Shown here: positions 1 to 8,657 of the stretch, one piece after another
How positions within the stretch are numbered: the first letter of the stretch is position 1
How the letters are laid out: the number at the start of each line of letters is the position of its first letter
Source: Arthrobacter sp. D5-1
Lineage (GTDB): Bacteria; Actinomycetota; Actinomycetes; Actinomycetales; Micrococcaceae
Assembly (NCBI RefSeq): GCF_017357425.1
Contig: NZ_CP014571.1
Coordinates: 1,116,001 to 1,180,000 of the forward strand
DNA: 64,000 bases
Direction of reading: 5' to 3'
Position numbers and translations under genes: made by a program
The notes under the pieces: model-generated
What the model was told of the DNA's origin: nothing
The model's input: only the letters and a program-made list of their open reading frames with translations
Database searches by the model: none

Positions 1-1
1 C

Positions 2-247
2 GGCGAATCCGAGCGCGCAGCCGCCGAAGTGGCGGAGGCTGAAATTATCGAGGCTTACCTGCCAAAGGCCCTGACCAGGGAAGAAGTGGAAGCAATCGTC
101 GACGACGCCGTCCAGGCGCTGAAGGCTGATGGCCAAGAGCTTTCCATGCGTTCCATCGGAGCCGTGATGAAGCCCGTCACCGCCAAGGTTGCAGGACGTT
201 TTGACGGCAAGACTGTCAGCGAGATCGTGCGCGGACGCTTGGCGTAG
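2..247 (+). CDS. GatB/YqeY domain protein, C-terminal part
   Basis: The reading frame is already open at the window edge, so only the last 81 residues are visible. The segment contains 'IIEAYLPKALTREEVEAIV' and ends in 'GKTVSEIVRGRLA', which fit the helical tail of YqeY-type proteins related to the tRNA-binding domain of the Glu/Asp-tRNA amidotransferase subunit GatB. The function of stand-alone YqeY proteins is not well defined; tRNA or amidotransferase association is family inference. It converges with the DUF72 gene, whose stop lies six bases downstream. Confidence 0.8.
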   Translation, partial: GESERAAAEVAEAEIIEAYLPKALTREEVEAIVDDAVQALKADGQELSMRSIGAVMKPVTAKVAGRFDGKTVSEIVRGRLA

Positions 248-252
248 CGAGG

Positions 253-984
253 TCAGTTGACCCCCAGCAGCCACCGCAAAGTGTCAGCGTTTCGCACGGC
301 GTTACCACCGCCGTCGTTGTTGAAGTAGACGTACACGTCCTTGCCGGAACCGTCCCACTCCCGAATCCGTTCCGCCCACCAGCGGAGATCGTCATCGGAG
401 TATGAGCCGCCGTAGAGGTGCTCATGGTCCGGGCCGTGCAGTCGAACGTAAACAAACGGCGCGGTGGCGCGCAGGATGCAGGGCAGATTGGCGCCACTCA
501 TGATGCAGTATGCGGCCCCGTGGCGCTCCAGCAGTGAATAGACGTCGGGGTGGTCCCAGCTGTCGTGGCGGAACTCGACGGCAACTCGGATCCAGTGGGG
601 CAGGGCGGCCAGGAAGTAGTCCAGCCGGGCGTCGTCGCGGGCAAAACCGGGTGGGAGCTGGACCAACAGGACGGCCCGTTTGTCGCCGAGCTCGTGCCAG
701 CAGCGAATGATCCGTTCCACCCACACCTCCGGGCTGTACAGCTTCTTGGCGTGTGTGAGTCCCCGTGGCGCTTTGACGGACATGGCAAAGCCCGGAGGCA
801 GGCGGTTTCGCCAACTCGCAAACGAGGTGTCCCGGGGCCAGCGATAAAAGCTCGCGTTGAGCTCCACTGTGGTGAACCTGGCCATGTACTGGGCCAGGCG
901 CTTTGAAGCCGGAAGCCCCGGCGGATAGAGCACATTTTCCCAGTGGTCGTAGCTCCAGCCCGAGGTGCCGATGTGGATGCCCAT
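253..984 (-). CDS. DUF72 family protein (YecE-like)
   Basis: A 243-residue cytoplasmic protein of the DUF72/YecE family, which forms a TIM barrel of unknown catalytic role. The N-terminus 'GIHIGTSGWSYDHW' is the typical first strand of the family, 'VELNASFYRWP' follows near residue 45, and 'FVYVRLHGPD' and 'VYVYFNNDGGGNAV' near the C-terminus are also characteristic. Length is normal for the family. The ATG at 984 is the natural start. No operon partner is evident. Confidence 0.85.
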   Translation of the reverse strand: MGIHIGTSGWSYDHWENVLYPPGLPASKRLAQYMARFTTVELNASFYRWPRDTSFASWRNRLPPGFAMSVKAPRGLTHAKKLYSPEVWVERIIRCWHELGDKRAVLLVQLPPGFARDDARLDYFLAALPHWIRVAVEFRHDSWDHPDVYSLLERHGAAYCIMSGANLPCILRATAPFVYVRLHGPDHEHLYGGSYSDDDLRWWAERIREWDGSGKDVYVYFNNDGGGNAVRNADTLRWLLGVN

Positions 985-1024
985 GGTGTGAATGTACCCG
1001 CGCTGGACCTCCCCAACCCGGGTG

Positions 1025-1252
1025 TTACAGCTTGCCGCTCCGGGCCATCAGGGCCTGGAGATCTTCGGCCACCTTGGCTACTTCGCGCTGCCGGGCGCTG
1101 GGCGTTGGATTGGAACCGGGTTTGCTGCTGCGCGTTGCCGGGTGTGCAGGCCGTCGGGACGTGCGGGCTGGGCGGTGAAGCTGCGGATCGCGCGAGGGCG
1201 CGTCGACAGTGACGGCTCCCTGCAGGGGATCGTGGAAGAGTGGGAGGTTCAT
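1025..1252 (-). CDS. small hypothetical protein, basic
   Basis: A 75-residue frame starting at ATG 1252. The first 15 residues are followed by a Pro/Arg/Ser-rich basic segment and a helical tail 'REVAKVAEDLQALMARSGKL'. It lies between DUF72 and the MarR gene, all on the minus strand. The frame stays open further upstream, but the added residues look non-coding and would run into the MarR gene. I do not recognise a family; the charged helical tail and the sensible ATG are the only support. Confidence 0.45.
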   Translation of the reverse strand: MNLPLFHDPLQGAVTVDAPSRDPQLHRPARTSRRPAHPATRSSKPGSNPTPSARQREVAKVAEDLQALMARSGKL

Positions 1253-1353
1253 ACTTCCCGATCCTGACAGAAGCGGCCCTGGGCCGGTATGGACAGGTGC
1301 ATACGCCGTCACGGCACGGCTGTGCAAATGTCCATCCGGGCCGGGGCAGGCAC

Positions 1354-1812
1354 CTAGCCCCAGAGAGCCTTCTTCAGCAGGGTCCTCAATTGGGCATTCT
1401 CGTCCTCGCTGAGTCCCGCAAGCTGGGTCTCTTCGCACACTTCAAGGGCAGCCCTCGCCTTGTTGTGGATCCGCCGGCCCTCGGCTGTGGAGACGATGAT
1501 CTTCGCCCGGCGGTCCTGTTTGCCCTGAGCCCTCTTGACCAAGCCGCGGTGTTCCAGGTCGTCCACAAGGCTGACCACCTGGCTGGGGTCCAGGCTGAGG
1601 AAATCGGCGAGCTCCCGCTGCGTAGGTTCCAGCCCGCTGCACGCAAGAGTCAGCACGGAGAAGGACCGCTCCCTGAGTCCGTAATCTGCCAGGGCCTTGT
1701 TGTTCAGCAGTGAACCCGTGGCATGCAGTTTGGCCAGCAACAGGCCCACATCGCTGCCGATTTTTGCTGCGGCCAAGCGCGGGGTTTCCACTTCGGTGCT
1801 TTGCGGGCCCAT
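1354..1812 (-). CDS. MarR family transcriptional regulator
   Basis: A 152-residue winged-helix regulator, counted from ATG 1812 (an upstream start at 1839 is possible). The DNA-binding core is visible: 'TQRELADFLSLDPSQVVSLV' as recognition helices and 'RGLVKRAQGKQDRRAK' as the wing, flanked by dimerisation helices. Length is standard for MarR. It is transcribed divergently from the six-gene catabolic operon starting at 1952. In Rhodococcus the MarR protein CouR represses a similar set of genes until p-hydroxycinnamoyl-CoA binds; an equivalent role here is inference. An inverted repeat at 1852-1874 lies in the shared upstream region. Confidence 0.85.
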   Translation of the reverse strand: MGPQSTEVETPRLAAAKIGSDVGLLLAKLHATGSLLNNKALADYGLRERSFSVLTLACSGLEPTQRELADFLSLDPSQVVSLVDDLEHRGLVKRAQGKQDRRAKIIVSTAEGRRIHNKARAALEVCEETQLAGLSEDENAQLRTLLKKALWG

Positions 1813-1851
1813 GACAACTCCAATAGTAATGAAAAACAATCGTTGACTTTT

Positions 1852-1874
1852 TCAATGATCCGTATTCTCATTGA
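1852..1874. promoter_or_regulatory. candidate MarR operator between the regulator and the catabolic operon
   Basis: A perfect 7-bp inverted repeat, TCAATGA and TCATTGA, separated by nine bases, in the 139-bp divergent intergenic region. Its position between both starts is what an autoregulating MarR repressor needs. No binding evidence exists in the sequence itself. Confidence 0.45.
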
Positions 1875-1951
1875 TCATGACAAGGATCTCACGACGCAGT
1901 GGGATCGGCCTCACCGGCTCCGGCCGGTTACTGCATGCGAAGGAGCACGCC

Positions 1952-2902
1952 ATGAGCTTGAACGGCAAGGTTGCAATCGTTACTGGAAGTGGACAGGGTC
2001 TTGGACTCGCTTATGCGAGGGAGCTCGCCCGCCAGGGTGCCGCCGTCGTTATTAATGACGTGAACGCTGAAACCGCTGCGGAGGCTGTCGCGCACATTGA
2101 GGCCGACGGTGGCCGGGCCGCCGCCGTGGTGGTTCCGGTGGGCAGCACTGATGCTGCGAAGGCGTTGGTGGCGGGTGCTGTTGAAGCATTTGGCCGGCTG
2201 GACATCCTGGTCACCAACGCCGGGATCCTGCGGGACAAGAGCCTGTTGAAGATGACGGATGAGGATTTCGATCTGGTCATCAACGTCCACCTGCGCGGAA
2301 CCTTCACCTGCGTCCGCGAGGCGTTCGCCTACTTCAAGGAAAACAACATTCCCGGGCGGATCATCACCATCGGTTCGCCCACGGGCCAGCGCGGTAACTT
2401 CGGCCAGACCAACTACGCCGCTGCCAAGGCCGGGATCGTGGGCATGGTCCGGACCTGGGCGCTTGAGATGAAGAAGGCGGGCGTGACCGTCAACTCCGTC
2501 ATTCCGGTGGCGGCGACGGCGATGACCAGAACGGTCCCGTATTTCCAGAAGGCCGTTGAAGCAGACGAGCGTGGCGAGGCCATGCCGGCGTTCTTCCGCC
2601 ACGACCTCGGTTTCGGAACGGCCGACGACGTCGCCGGGCTGATTGCCTTCCTCGCCTCTGACGCGGCCGCCGGGATTACCGGCCAGGCAATCGGTGCCGG
2701 TGGTGACCGGCTCCAGGTCTGGACCCACCCGGCGGCGGCCACCACCGAGTACCGCGACGGTGGCTGGAGCTACGAGGCCCTGCAGGAGAATGCAGCTTCG
2801 CTGTTTGGTTCGGATGCGCTGCAGAGCTACGGCGAGGAATTCCTGCCGCTGCCTGAGGAACTCCGGCCCGAGCCGGCGGCCGTACCGGCGCAGGCCCGCT
2901 GA
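1952..2902 (+). CDS. short-chain dehydrogenase/reductase, probable 3-hydroxyacyl-CoA dehydrogenase
   Basis: A 316-residue classical SDR. The nucleotide-binding motif TGSGQGLG is at residues 11-18, NAG at 89-91, catalytic Ser near 142 and the YxxxK pair at Y155/K159. ATG 1952 is preceded by AAGGAG, which decides it over the in-frame ATG at 1871. It is the first gene of the operon, ending two bases before the amidohydrolase. With a CoA ligase and MaoC hydratase downstream, oxidation of an aryl 3-hydroxyacyl-CoA to the 3-keto form is the likely step, as for CouN of Rhodococcus. The substrate is inferred from context only. Confidence 0.8.
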   Translation: MSLNGKVAIVTGSGQGLGLAYARELARQGAAVVINDVNAETAAEAVAHIEADGGRAAAVVVPVGSTDAAKALVAGAVEAFGRLDILVTNAGILRDKSLLKMTDEDFDLVINVHLRGTFTCVREAFAYFKENNIPGRIITIGSPTGQRGNFGQTNYAAAKAGIVGMVRTWALEMKKAGVTVNSVIPVAATAMTRTVPYFQKAVEADERGEAMPAFFRHDLGFGTADDVAGLIAFLASDAAAGITGQAIGAGGDRLQVWTHPAAATTEYRDGGWSYEALQENAASLFGSDALQSYGEEFLPLPEELRPEPAAVPAQAR

Positions 2903-2904
2903 TC

Positions 2905-3795
2905 ATGGCCGACCGCTACGAACTGGGCATCGACGTTGCGAAGCTCGACGCGATCGACATGCACGTCCACCTGGAAGTGGACAGCTGCGGTCATGGCTCG
3001 CTCCCGGAAGAACTGACGGAGGCCTCGGCGAAGTATTTCAAGTCCGAGGACAGGACGCCGTCCCTGGACCGGATCGCTGAGGTATACCGCGAACTGAACA
3101 TGGCCGCCGTCGTCTTCACTGTCGACGCGCGGACGCAGCTCAAGCATGAGCCCAACAGCATCCCGGAGCTGATCGAGGGCGCTGCCCGGAACAACGATGT
3201 GCTGATTCCCTTCGGCAGCGTTGATCCTCGGACGGGGGAGGACGCAATCGCCGGGGCGAAGCACCAGGCTGTTGAACGTGGTGCCCGGGGTTTCAAGTTC
3301 CACCCCTCGCTGCAGGGCTTCGACCCGTCCAATGAGGCCTTCTATCCGCTCTGGGAAACCCTTCAGGAACTTGGGCTGCCGTGTATTTTCCACACGGGCC
3401 AGAACGGCATGGGTGCAGGGCTGCCCGGTGGGTATGGGATCAAGCTCGCGTACTCCAACCCGTTGCTGCTGGATGCTGTTGCCGCTGACTTTCCGGGCCT
3501 GCAGGTCATCATGGCCCACCCCTCGGTGCCGTGGCAGGACGAGGCGAACTCGATCGCGACGCACAAGTCCAACGTGTTCATTGACCTGTCCGGATGGTCG
3601 CCGAAGTATTTCCCGGAGTCGCTGGTGAAAGCCTCGAATTCGGTGCTGCAGGACAAGGTCCTGTTCGGCACGGACTACCCGCTGATCACCCCGCAAAAGT
3701 GGCTGGGTGCGTTCGCTGACCTGCCACTGAAGGATGAAGTCCGTCCAAAAATCCTCAAGGACAACGCTGTCCGGCTGCTGGGACTCGGTGGCTGA
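2905..3795 (+). CDS. amidohydrolase-family hydrolase, CouO-like
   Basis: A 296-residue amidohydrolase-2 family TIM barrel. Metal-site elements are visible: 'DMHVH' at residues 19-22, 'GFKFHPS' near 130, 'IFHTGQNG' near 162, 'VIMAHPSVPW' near 202 and 'LFGTDYP' with Asp257. Within a CoA-thioester operon the best match is the 4-hydroxyphenyl-beta-ketoacyl-CoA hydrolase role of CouO, which releases an aromatic acid and acetyl-CoA. That assignment rests on neighbourhood; a decarboxylase of the same superfamily is the alternative. It starts directly after the SDR stop, and its own stop is followed after one base by the next ATG. Confidence 0.75.
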   Translation: MADRYELGIDVAKLDAIDMHVHLEVDSCGHGSLPEELTEASAKYFKSEDRTPSLDRIAEVYRELNMAAVVFTVDARTQLKHEPNSIPELIEGAARNNDVLIPFGSVDPRTGEDAIAGAKHQAVERGARGFKFHPSLQGFDPSNEAFYPLWETLQELGLPCIFHTGQNGMGAGLPGGYGIKLAYSNPLLLDAVAADFPGLQVIMAHPSVPWQDEANSIATHKSNVFIDLSGWSPKYFPESLVKASNSVLQDKVLFGTDYPLITPQKWLGAFADLPLKDEVRPKILKDNAVRLLGLGG

Positions 3796-3796
3796 C

Positions 3797-5014
3797 ATGA
3801 CCACGAGTACGGCAACGAATGCGGAACAGCGGCTCTATTCCGTGGCGGACTGGTACGACGCCGAAGCACTCCTCACCACTGAAGAGCGTCAGGTTTTGGG
3901 CCGGCTGCGCGGCTTCCTTGAGGCGGAAGCGAAGCCACTGCTGGCTGAGTACTGGGAACGGGGAGAGTTCCCGGAGCAGTTGGCTCAGCCGCTGATCGAT
4001 CTTGACGTGATGGAACCTTCCGATCTCACCGTGGAGGGGCCGGCAAGAGGGATCTACCACGGCTTCCGGATCTTCGAACTGGCCCGCACGGACGCTTCGT
4101 TGGCAACCTGGTACACCGCCCAGGCGGGGCTGTTCAGGACAGCGATCCGTGTTGGTGCTTCCGAGGAGCAGCAGCGCGAGTGGATGCCCAAGGTCATCGA
4201 CTTCTCCCTCAAAGGTGTCTTCTCGCTGACCGAACCAGGGCACGGCTCGGACATCGCCGGAGGGCTTTCCACCACTGCCCGTTTCGAAGAAGGTCCCGAC
4301 GGCGGAAGCTGGGTTCTGGACGGCGCAAAGCGGTGGATCGGGGGCGCCTCCACGGCCGATGTATTGTGTGTGTTCGCCAGGGACGTTGCCGATGGACAGG
4401 TCAAAGCGTTCCTCGTGGACCGGACCGCCACCGGCGTCAGCCTGGAAAAGATCCATGGCAAAACCTCGCTCCGGATGATGCAGAACGCCCATATCACCCT
4501 GAACAAGGTCCGTGTACCCGAGGCCATGCGCCTCCACAAGGTGAACTCGTTCAAGGACGTTGCCTCGATGCTTCGGGCGATGCGCTCGGACGTAGCCTGG
4601 ATCGCCACCGGCATTCAAGCAGGCGCGTTCGAAGCAGCGCTGGCCTACGTCAAGGAACGCCAGCAGTTCGGCCGGTCGCTGGGGTCCTTCCAGCTGGTCC
4701 AGGAAAAGCTGGCCCGGATGCTCGGCAACATCACCGCTTCGCTTTCACTGGTGGTGCGGCTGACTGAGCAGCAGGGATGGGGCATCTACCGGGACCAGGA
4801 CTCGGCCTTGGCCAAGATGCAGACGTCCTTGATGATGCGCGAAACCGTCGCCTTGGCCCGTGAAGTGGTGGGCGGCAACGGCATCACCCTCGCGGCCGAC
4901 GTCGCGCGTTTCCATGCCGATGCCGAAGCCGTCTACTCCTACGAAGGCACCCACGAGATCAACGCCCTCATCGTGGGACGCGCCCTCACCGGCGCCAGCG
5001 CCTTTACCAACTAA
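3797..5014 (+). CDS. acyl-CoA dehydrogenase, glutaryl-CoA dehydrogenase-like
   Basis: A 405-residue flavoprotein of the acyl-CoA dehydrogenase family, counted from ATG 3797. Visible signatures are 'FSLTEPGHGSDIAGG' (FAD/substrate contact), 'KRWIGGASTADV' and 'YSYEGTHEINALIVGRAL', where the Glu of YEGTHE matches the catalytic base position of glutaryl-CoA dehydrogenases. It would oxidise a saturated acyl-CoA to the 2-enoyl-CoA. In a hydroxycinnamate operon this would feed phenylpropanoate-type substrates into the pathway. Substrate is inferred. Confidence 0.85.
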   Translation: MTTSTATNAEQRLYSVADWYDAEALLTTEERQVLGRLRGFLEAEAKPLLAEYWERGEFPEQLAQPLIDLDVMEPSDLTVEGPARGIYHGFRIFELARTDASLATWYTAQAGLFRTAIRVGASEEQQREWMPKVIDFSLKGVFSLTEPGHGSDIAGGLSTTARFEEGPDGGSWVLDGAKRWIGGASTADVLCVFARDVADGQVKAFLVDRTATGVSLEKIHGKTSLRMMQNAHITLNKVRVPEAMRLHKVNSFKDVASMLRAMRSDVAWIATGIQAGAFEAALAYVKERQQFGRSLGSFQLVQEKLARMLGNITASLSLVVRLTEQQGWGIYRDQDSALAKMQTSLMMRETVALAREVVGGNGITLAADVARFHADAEAVYSYEGTHEINALIVGRALTGASAFTN

Positions 5015-5053
5015 TCCTTCTCAAACCTCAACACCAACTGCCAGGAGGCAAAG

Positions 5054-5509
5054 ATGCCCAATCTCGTCGTCGATTTCGACACCCTGCTCACCATGTCCGG
5101 CAAGGACCTCGGCACCACCGATTACCGCGAGATTACCCAGCAGCAGATCAACCTGTTCGCTGACGCCACGGACGATCAGCAGTGGATCCACACCGACCCC
5201 GAGCGCGCCAAGAGCGGTCCGTTCGGGGCTCCGATCGCGCACGGCTTCCTCACCCTGTCCCTGATCATCCCTTTCTGGGGCGAACTGTTCGACGTAGACG
5301 GGGTCACCACCAAGGTCAACTACGGCCTGGACAAAGTCCGCTTCACCTCCCCGGTCAAGGTCGGCTCCAAAGTCCGTATGAACGGCAGCATCGCCGAAGT
5401 TACCGAAGTCAAGGGCGGCGCCCAGATCAAGGTCAACGCCACCATTGAAATCGAAGGCCAGGAACGCCCCGCTGTCGTGGCCGAATTCCTGGCCCGTTTC
5501 TACAAATAA
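5054..5509 (+). CDS. MaoC family dehydratase, probable enoyl-CoA hydratase
   Basis: A 151-residue single hot-dog protein with the hydratase-2 signature around 'QQWIHTDPERAKSGPFG' and 'PIAHGFLTLSLI', containing the expected Asp and His. ATG 5054 is preceded by CAGGAGG. The length fits stand-alone R-specific enoyl-CoA hydratases. In this operon it would hydrate the aryl-2-enoyl-CoA made by the ligase or dehydrogenase, giving the substrate for the SDR. Confidence 0.85.
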   Translation: MPNLVVDFDTLLTMSGKDLGTTDYREITQQQINLFADATDDQQWIHTDPERAKSGPFGAPIAHGFLTLSLIIPFWGELFDVDGVTTKVNYGLDKVRFTSPVKVGSKVRMNGSIAEVTEVKGGAQIKVNATIEIEGQERPAVVAEFLARFYK

Positions 5510-5547
5510 AGATCCAATTCCCTTCCCTCCTCTCCCAAGGAACAGCC

Positions 5548-6873
5548 ATGTCAGGACACACTGCGCTCGCACAGCCGAGCACGGCCGCCAAGCGCAAAGA
5601 GGCGCGCACGGTCATCATGTCCAGCTATCTGGGCAGCACCATCGAGTTCTACGACTTCCTGCTCTACGCAACAGCGGCAGCGGTCGCTTTCCCCAAAGTC
5701 TTCTTCGCAGGCACCGATGAATGGGTTGGCGTAGTTGCTGCCTATGCCACGTTCGCGGCAGGCTATGTTGCCCGTCCCTTGGGCGGCATCATCTTCGGCC
5801 ACTTCGGCGACCGCATAGGGCGCAAGGGCATGCTGATCGTGTCCATGGCGATGATGGGCATTGCCTCCACGTTGATTGGCCTGATTCCGGGAGCCAGCGT
5901 CATTGGCCCGTGGGGAGCTGTGATCCTGGTGGTCCTGCGTGTCTGCCAGGGGATCGCTGTCGGCGGTGAATGGGGTGGGGCCGCACTGATGGCCCTGGAA
6001 CACTCCGATCCCAAGAGGCGAGGCTTCGCGGCGTCGTTCGTGAACGCTGGCGCACCCACCGGGGCTGTCCTGGGCACCGTGGTCATGGGCATCTTCTCCG
6101 CCCTCCCGCAGGACGCATTCCTGGCATGGGGCTGGCGGGTGCCGTTCCTGTTGTCCTTCGTGCTGCTGATCGTGGGCATGTTCGTGAGGTTGCGGGTTTC
6201 CGAAAGCCCCATCTTCGCCGAAGCCGTGGCCAAGGAAAGTGCCCAGGGGACCAAGCGCAAAATCCCGCTCCTGGAAGTTCTGAAACGCCCCAAGGCGCTC
6301 ATCATGATCATGTTTGCCGGTGCCGCCGGCTTCGGACTGCAGGTAGTACTGCCCACCTTCTCCGTGACCTACGCCGTATCCAAGGGCGCACCACAGCAAG
6401 GCGTGCTCTATGCCTTCGCAGGTGCCTCGGCTATTTCCATCCTGTTCGTCCTCTTGGGCGGCAGGCTCTCGGACCGTTTCGGCCGCCGCCCGGTCATGGT
6501 GACTGGCTTGGCCTTGTTCATCCTTTACCTGTTCCCCATGTTCGGGATGCTCAGCTCCGGCAACATCGCTTTGGTCTTCCTGGCCTTCACGGTGGCGCTG
6601 GTTCTGCACTCGTCCCTCTACGGACCCCTTGCCGCGTTTGTTTCCGAACAGTTCGGCACCACCAACCGCTACACGGGGGCAGCCGTCGGCTACCAATTGG
6701 CCACCCTGATCGGCGCGGGCTTCACACCGGGCATTGTGGCCGGCCTCTATAAGGACTCCGGCCAAAGCATCGTCCCCGTGGTGGTGTTCCTGTCCATCAT
6801 GTCGCTGGTATCGATTGTCTTCATCCTGCTGACGCGGGAGTCTAAGAACAACGACCTTTCAACGGTCAGTTAG
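5548..6873 (+). CDS. MFS transporter, metabolite:H+ symporter type
   Basis: A 441-residue, 12-helix MFS carrier. The first loop motif is 'GHFGDRIGRKGMLI' near residue 90 and the domain-repeat motif is 'GRLSDRFGRRPVMV' near 310. 'GSTIEFYDFLLYATAAA' at the first helix is typical of the MHS subgroup (shikimate, proline, aromatic acid carriers). ATG 5548 follows AAGGAACAG. Its place between the hydratase and the CoA ligase suggests uptake of the operon's aromatic acid substrate. Confidence 0.85.
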   Translation: MSGHTALAQPSTAAKRKEARTVIMSSYLGSTIEFYDFLLYATAAAVAFPKVFFAGTDEWVGVVAAYATFAAGYVARPLGGIIFGHFGDRIGRKGMLIVSMAMMGIASTLIGLIPGASVIGPWGAVILVVLRVCQGIAVGGEWGGAALMALEHSDPKRRGFAASFVNAGAPTGAVLGTVVMGIFSALPQDAFLAWGWRVPFLLSFVLLIVGMFVRLRVSESPIFAEAVAKESAQGTKRKIPLLEVLKRPKALIMIMFAGAAGFGLQVVLPTFSVTYAVSKGAPQQGVLYAFAGASAISILFVLLGGRLSDRFGRRPVMVTGLALFILYLFPMFGMLSSGNIALVFLAFTVALVLHSSLYGPLAAFVSEQFGTTNRYTGAAVGYQLATLIGAGFTPGIVAGLYKDSGQSIVPVVVFLSIMSLVSIVFILLTRESKNNDLSTVS

Positions 6874-6885
6874 GAGTAGCACACC

Positions 6886-8436
6886 ATGGACAACAACGGA
6901 GTTGGATCCTGGCTGCACCGCCGCCGCAATAAGTCCGGAACCGCAACGGCCCTCATTTCCGGTGATCAAGCGCTGAGCTACGACGCGCTCGCCGACCGCA
7001 CCGACCGTTTGGCCAACGCCCTCAAAACCAGGGGAGTAACCAAAGGGGACCGCGTGGCCTACCTCGGTGAGAACCACGCGTCCTTTGTGGAGACGTTCTT
7101 CGCCTGCGGTCTGCTGGGCGCGATCTTCGTTCCGTTGAACACCCGCTTGGCGGCTCCGGAGCTGCAGTTTCAACTGCAGGATTCCGGCGCGCGGCTCCTG
7201 ATCAACGCCGAGGCCCTGGACGTCGTGGCCTCCGCGTCCGTGACCGACACAGTGGTAACCCACCGTCTTGTAGTGGCGTCCGACGGCGGCACTGATGGTT
7301 CCGCCCATAAGCTGCCGTCCGGCGTCGAGCACTATGGCGAGGTGCTTGACGCTGCAACCGCGGAGCCGCTTGATGAGACCGTGACGCTGGACGACGCCGC
7401 CATGATCCTCTACACGTCCGGCACCACCGGCAAGCCCAAAGGCGCGCTGCTGACGCATGGCAACATCACGTGGAACTGCATCAACACGGTGGTGGACATG
7501 GACCTGAACCGCAACGATGTAGCGCTCATGATCTCGCCGCTGTTCCACGTAGCGTCCCTGGATATGGGTCTGCTTCCCATGCTCCTCAAAGGAGCCACCG
7601 TGGTGCTTGAAGCGAAGTTCGACGCCGGGCGGGTCCTGGAGTTGGTGGGCCGGCACAAGATCACCACGCTCAACGGCGTTCCCACCACCTTCCAGATGCT
7701 CTGTGATCACCCCGGATGGTCGACGGCGGACCTCAGCTCCCTGGATAAGCTCACGTGCGGTGGTTCCGCGGTACCGGGCAGGGTCCTGGAAGCATATGAG
7801 GCCCGCGGTATTGGATTCACCAGTTGTTATGGCATGACCGAGACCGCGCCTGGCGCAACGATGCTGCCGGTATCGCGGTCCAAGGAGAAGGCCGGATCTG
7901 CCGGGCTGCCGCACTTCTTCACGGACGTGCGGATCGCCGGTCCGATGGGCGGCGTTGCTCCCGCGGGCGAGGTAGGGGAAATCCAGATCTCCGGGCCCAA
8001 CGTGATCAAGGAGTATTGGAACCGCCCGGAAGCCACCGCAGACAGCTACGCGGATTCCTCGTGGTTCCGCTCCGGCGACATGGGCCATCAGGACGCGGAG
8101 GGATTCCTGTTCGTGTCCGACCGGATCAAAGACATGATCATCTCCGGCGGCGAGAACATCTACCCGGCCGAGGTTGAGGCGGCCATCGCGGAGTTGACCG
8201 CGGTAGGGAGCGTGGCGGTGATCGGCGTTGCCGACGATACCTGGGGTGAAGTGCCCCGCGCCATCGTCACCCTGCGGGACGGAAGTTCCCTGACCGAGGA
8301 GCAACTGCGCTCGCATCTCGACGGCCGGCTGGCGCGGTACAAGATCCCCAAGTCAGTGGTGTTCGTTGAGGAAATGCCGCGCACGGCCAGCGGCAAGATC
8401 CGCAAGACGGACTTGCGGAGGCACTACGCCCTGTGA
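6886..8436 (+). CDS. AMP-dependent acyl-CoA synthetase
   Basis: A 516-residue ANL-superfamily ligase. The P-loop motif 'LYTSGTTGKPKGALLTHG' is near residues 175-192, 'GYGMTE'-type A5 appears as 'SCYGMTETAPG', 'FRSGDMGHQDAEG' and 'DRIKDMIISGGENIYP' follow, and the catalytic lysine sits in 'RTASGKIRKTDLR' at the C-terminus. It lies 12 bases after the MFS gene and closes the operon. It would activate the imported carboxylate with ATP and CoA; p-hydroxycinnamates are the inferred substrate. Confidence 0.85.
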   Translation: MDNNGVGSWLHRRRNKSGTATALISGDQALSYDALADRTDRLANALKTRGVTKGDRVAYLGENHASFVETFFACGLLGAIFVPLNTRLAAPELQFQLQDSGARLLINAEALDVVASASVTDTVVTHRLVVASDGGTDGSAHKLPSGVEHYGEVLDAATAEPLDETVTLDDAAMILYTSGTTGKPKGALLTHGNITWNCINTVVDMDLNRNDVALMISPLFHVASLDMGLLPMLLKGATVVLEAKFDAGRVLELVGRHKITTLNGVPTTFQMLCDHPGWSTADLSSLDKLTCGGSAVPGRVLEAYEARGIGFTSCYGMTETAPGATMLPVSRSKEKAGSAGLPHFFTDVRIAGPMGGVAPAGEVGEIQISGPNVIKEYWNRPEATADSYADSSWFRSGDMGHQDAEGFLFVSDRIKDMIISGGENIYPAEVEAAIAELTAVGSVAVIGVADDTWGEVPRAIVTLRDGSSLTEEQLRSHLDGRLARYKIPKSVVFVEEMPRTASGKIRKTDLRRHYAL

Positions 8437-8657
8437 CGCCGCCGGCCGGGCCCGGTGGAAATCGACGTAATTCGTGTCGGGTAATGAGGGGTCTGAGAGC
8501 AGCCAACGGCCGACATAATCCGTTATCAGGCTAAATCCGGGTTAATTTCATCCATCGAACTGCCTAATTGGCCTCGGGGGCATTACGATAGGCACGACTC
8601 ATCACCTGAGTACGAACGCATCGTAACGACTCACACCTAACCCCGGGGGATATACCA

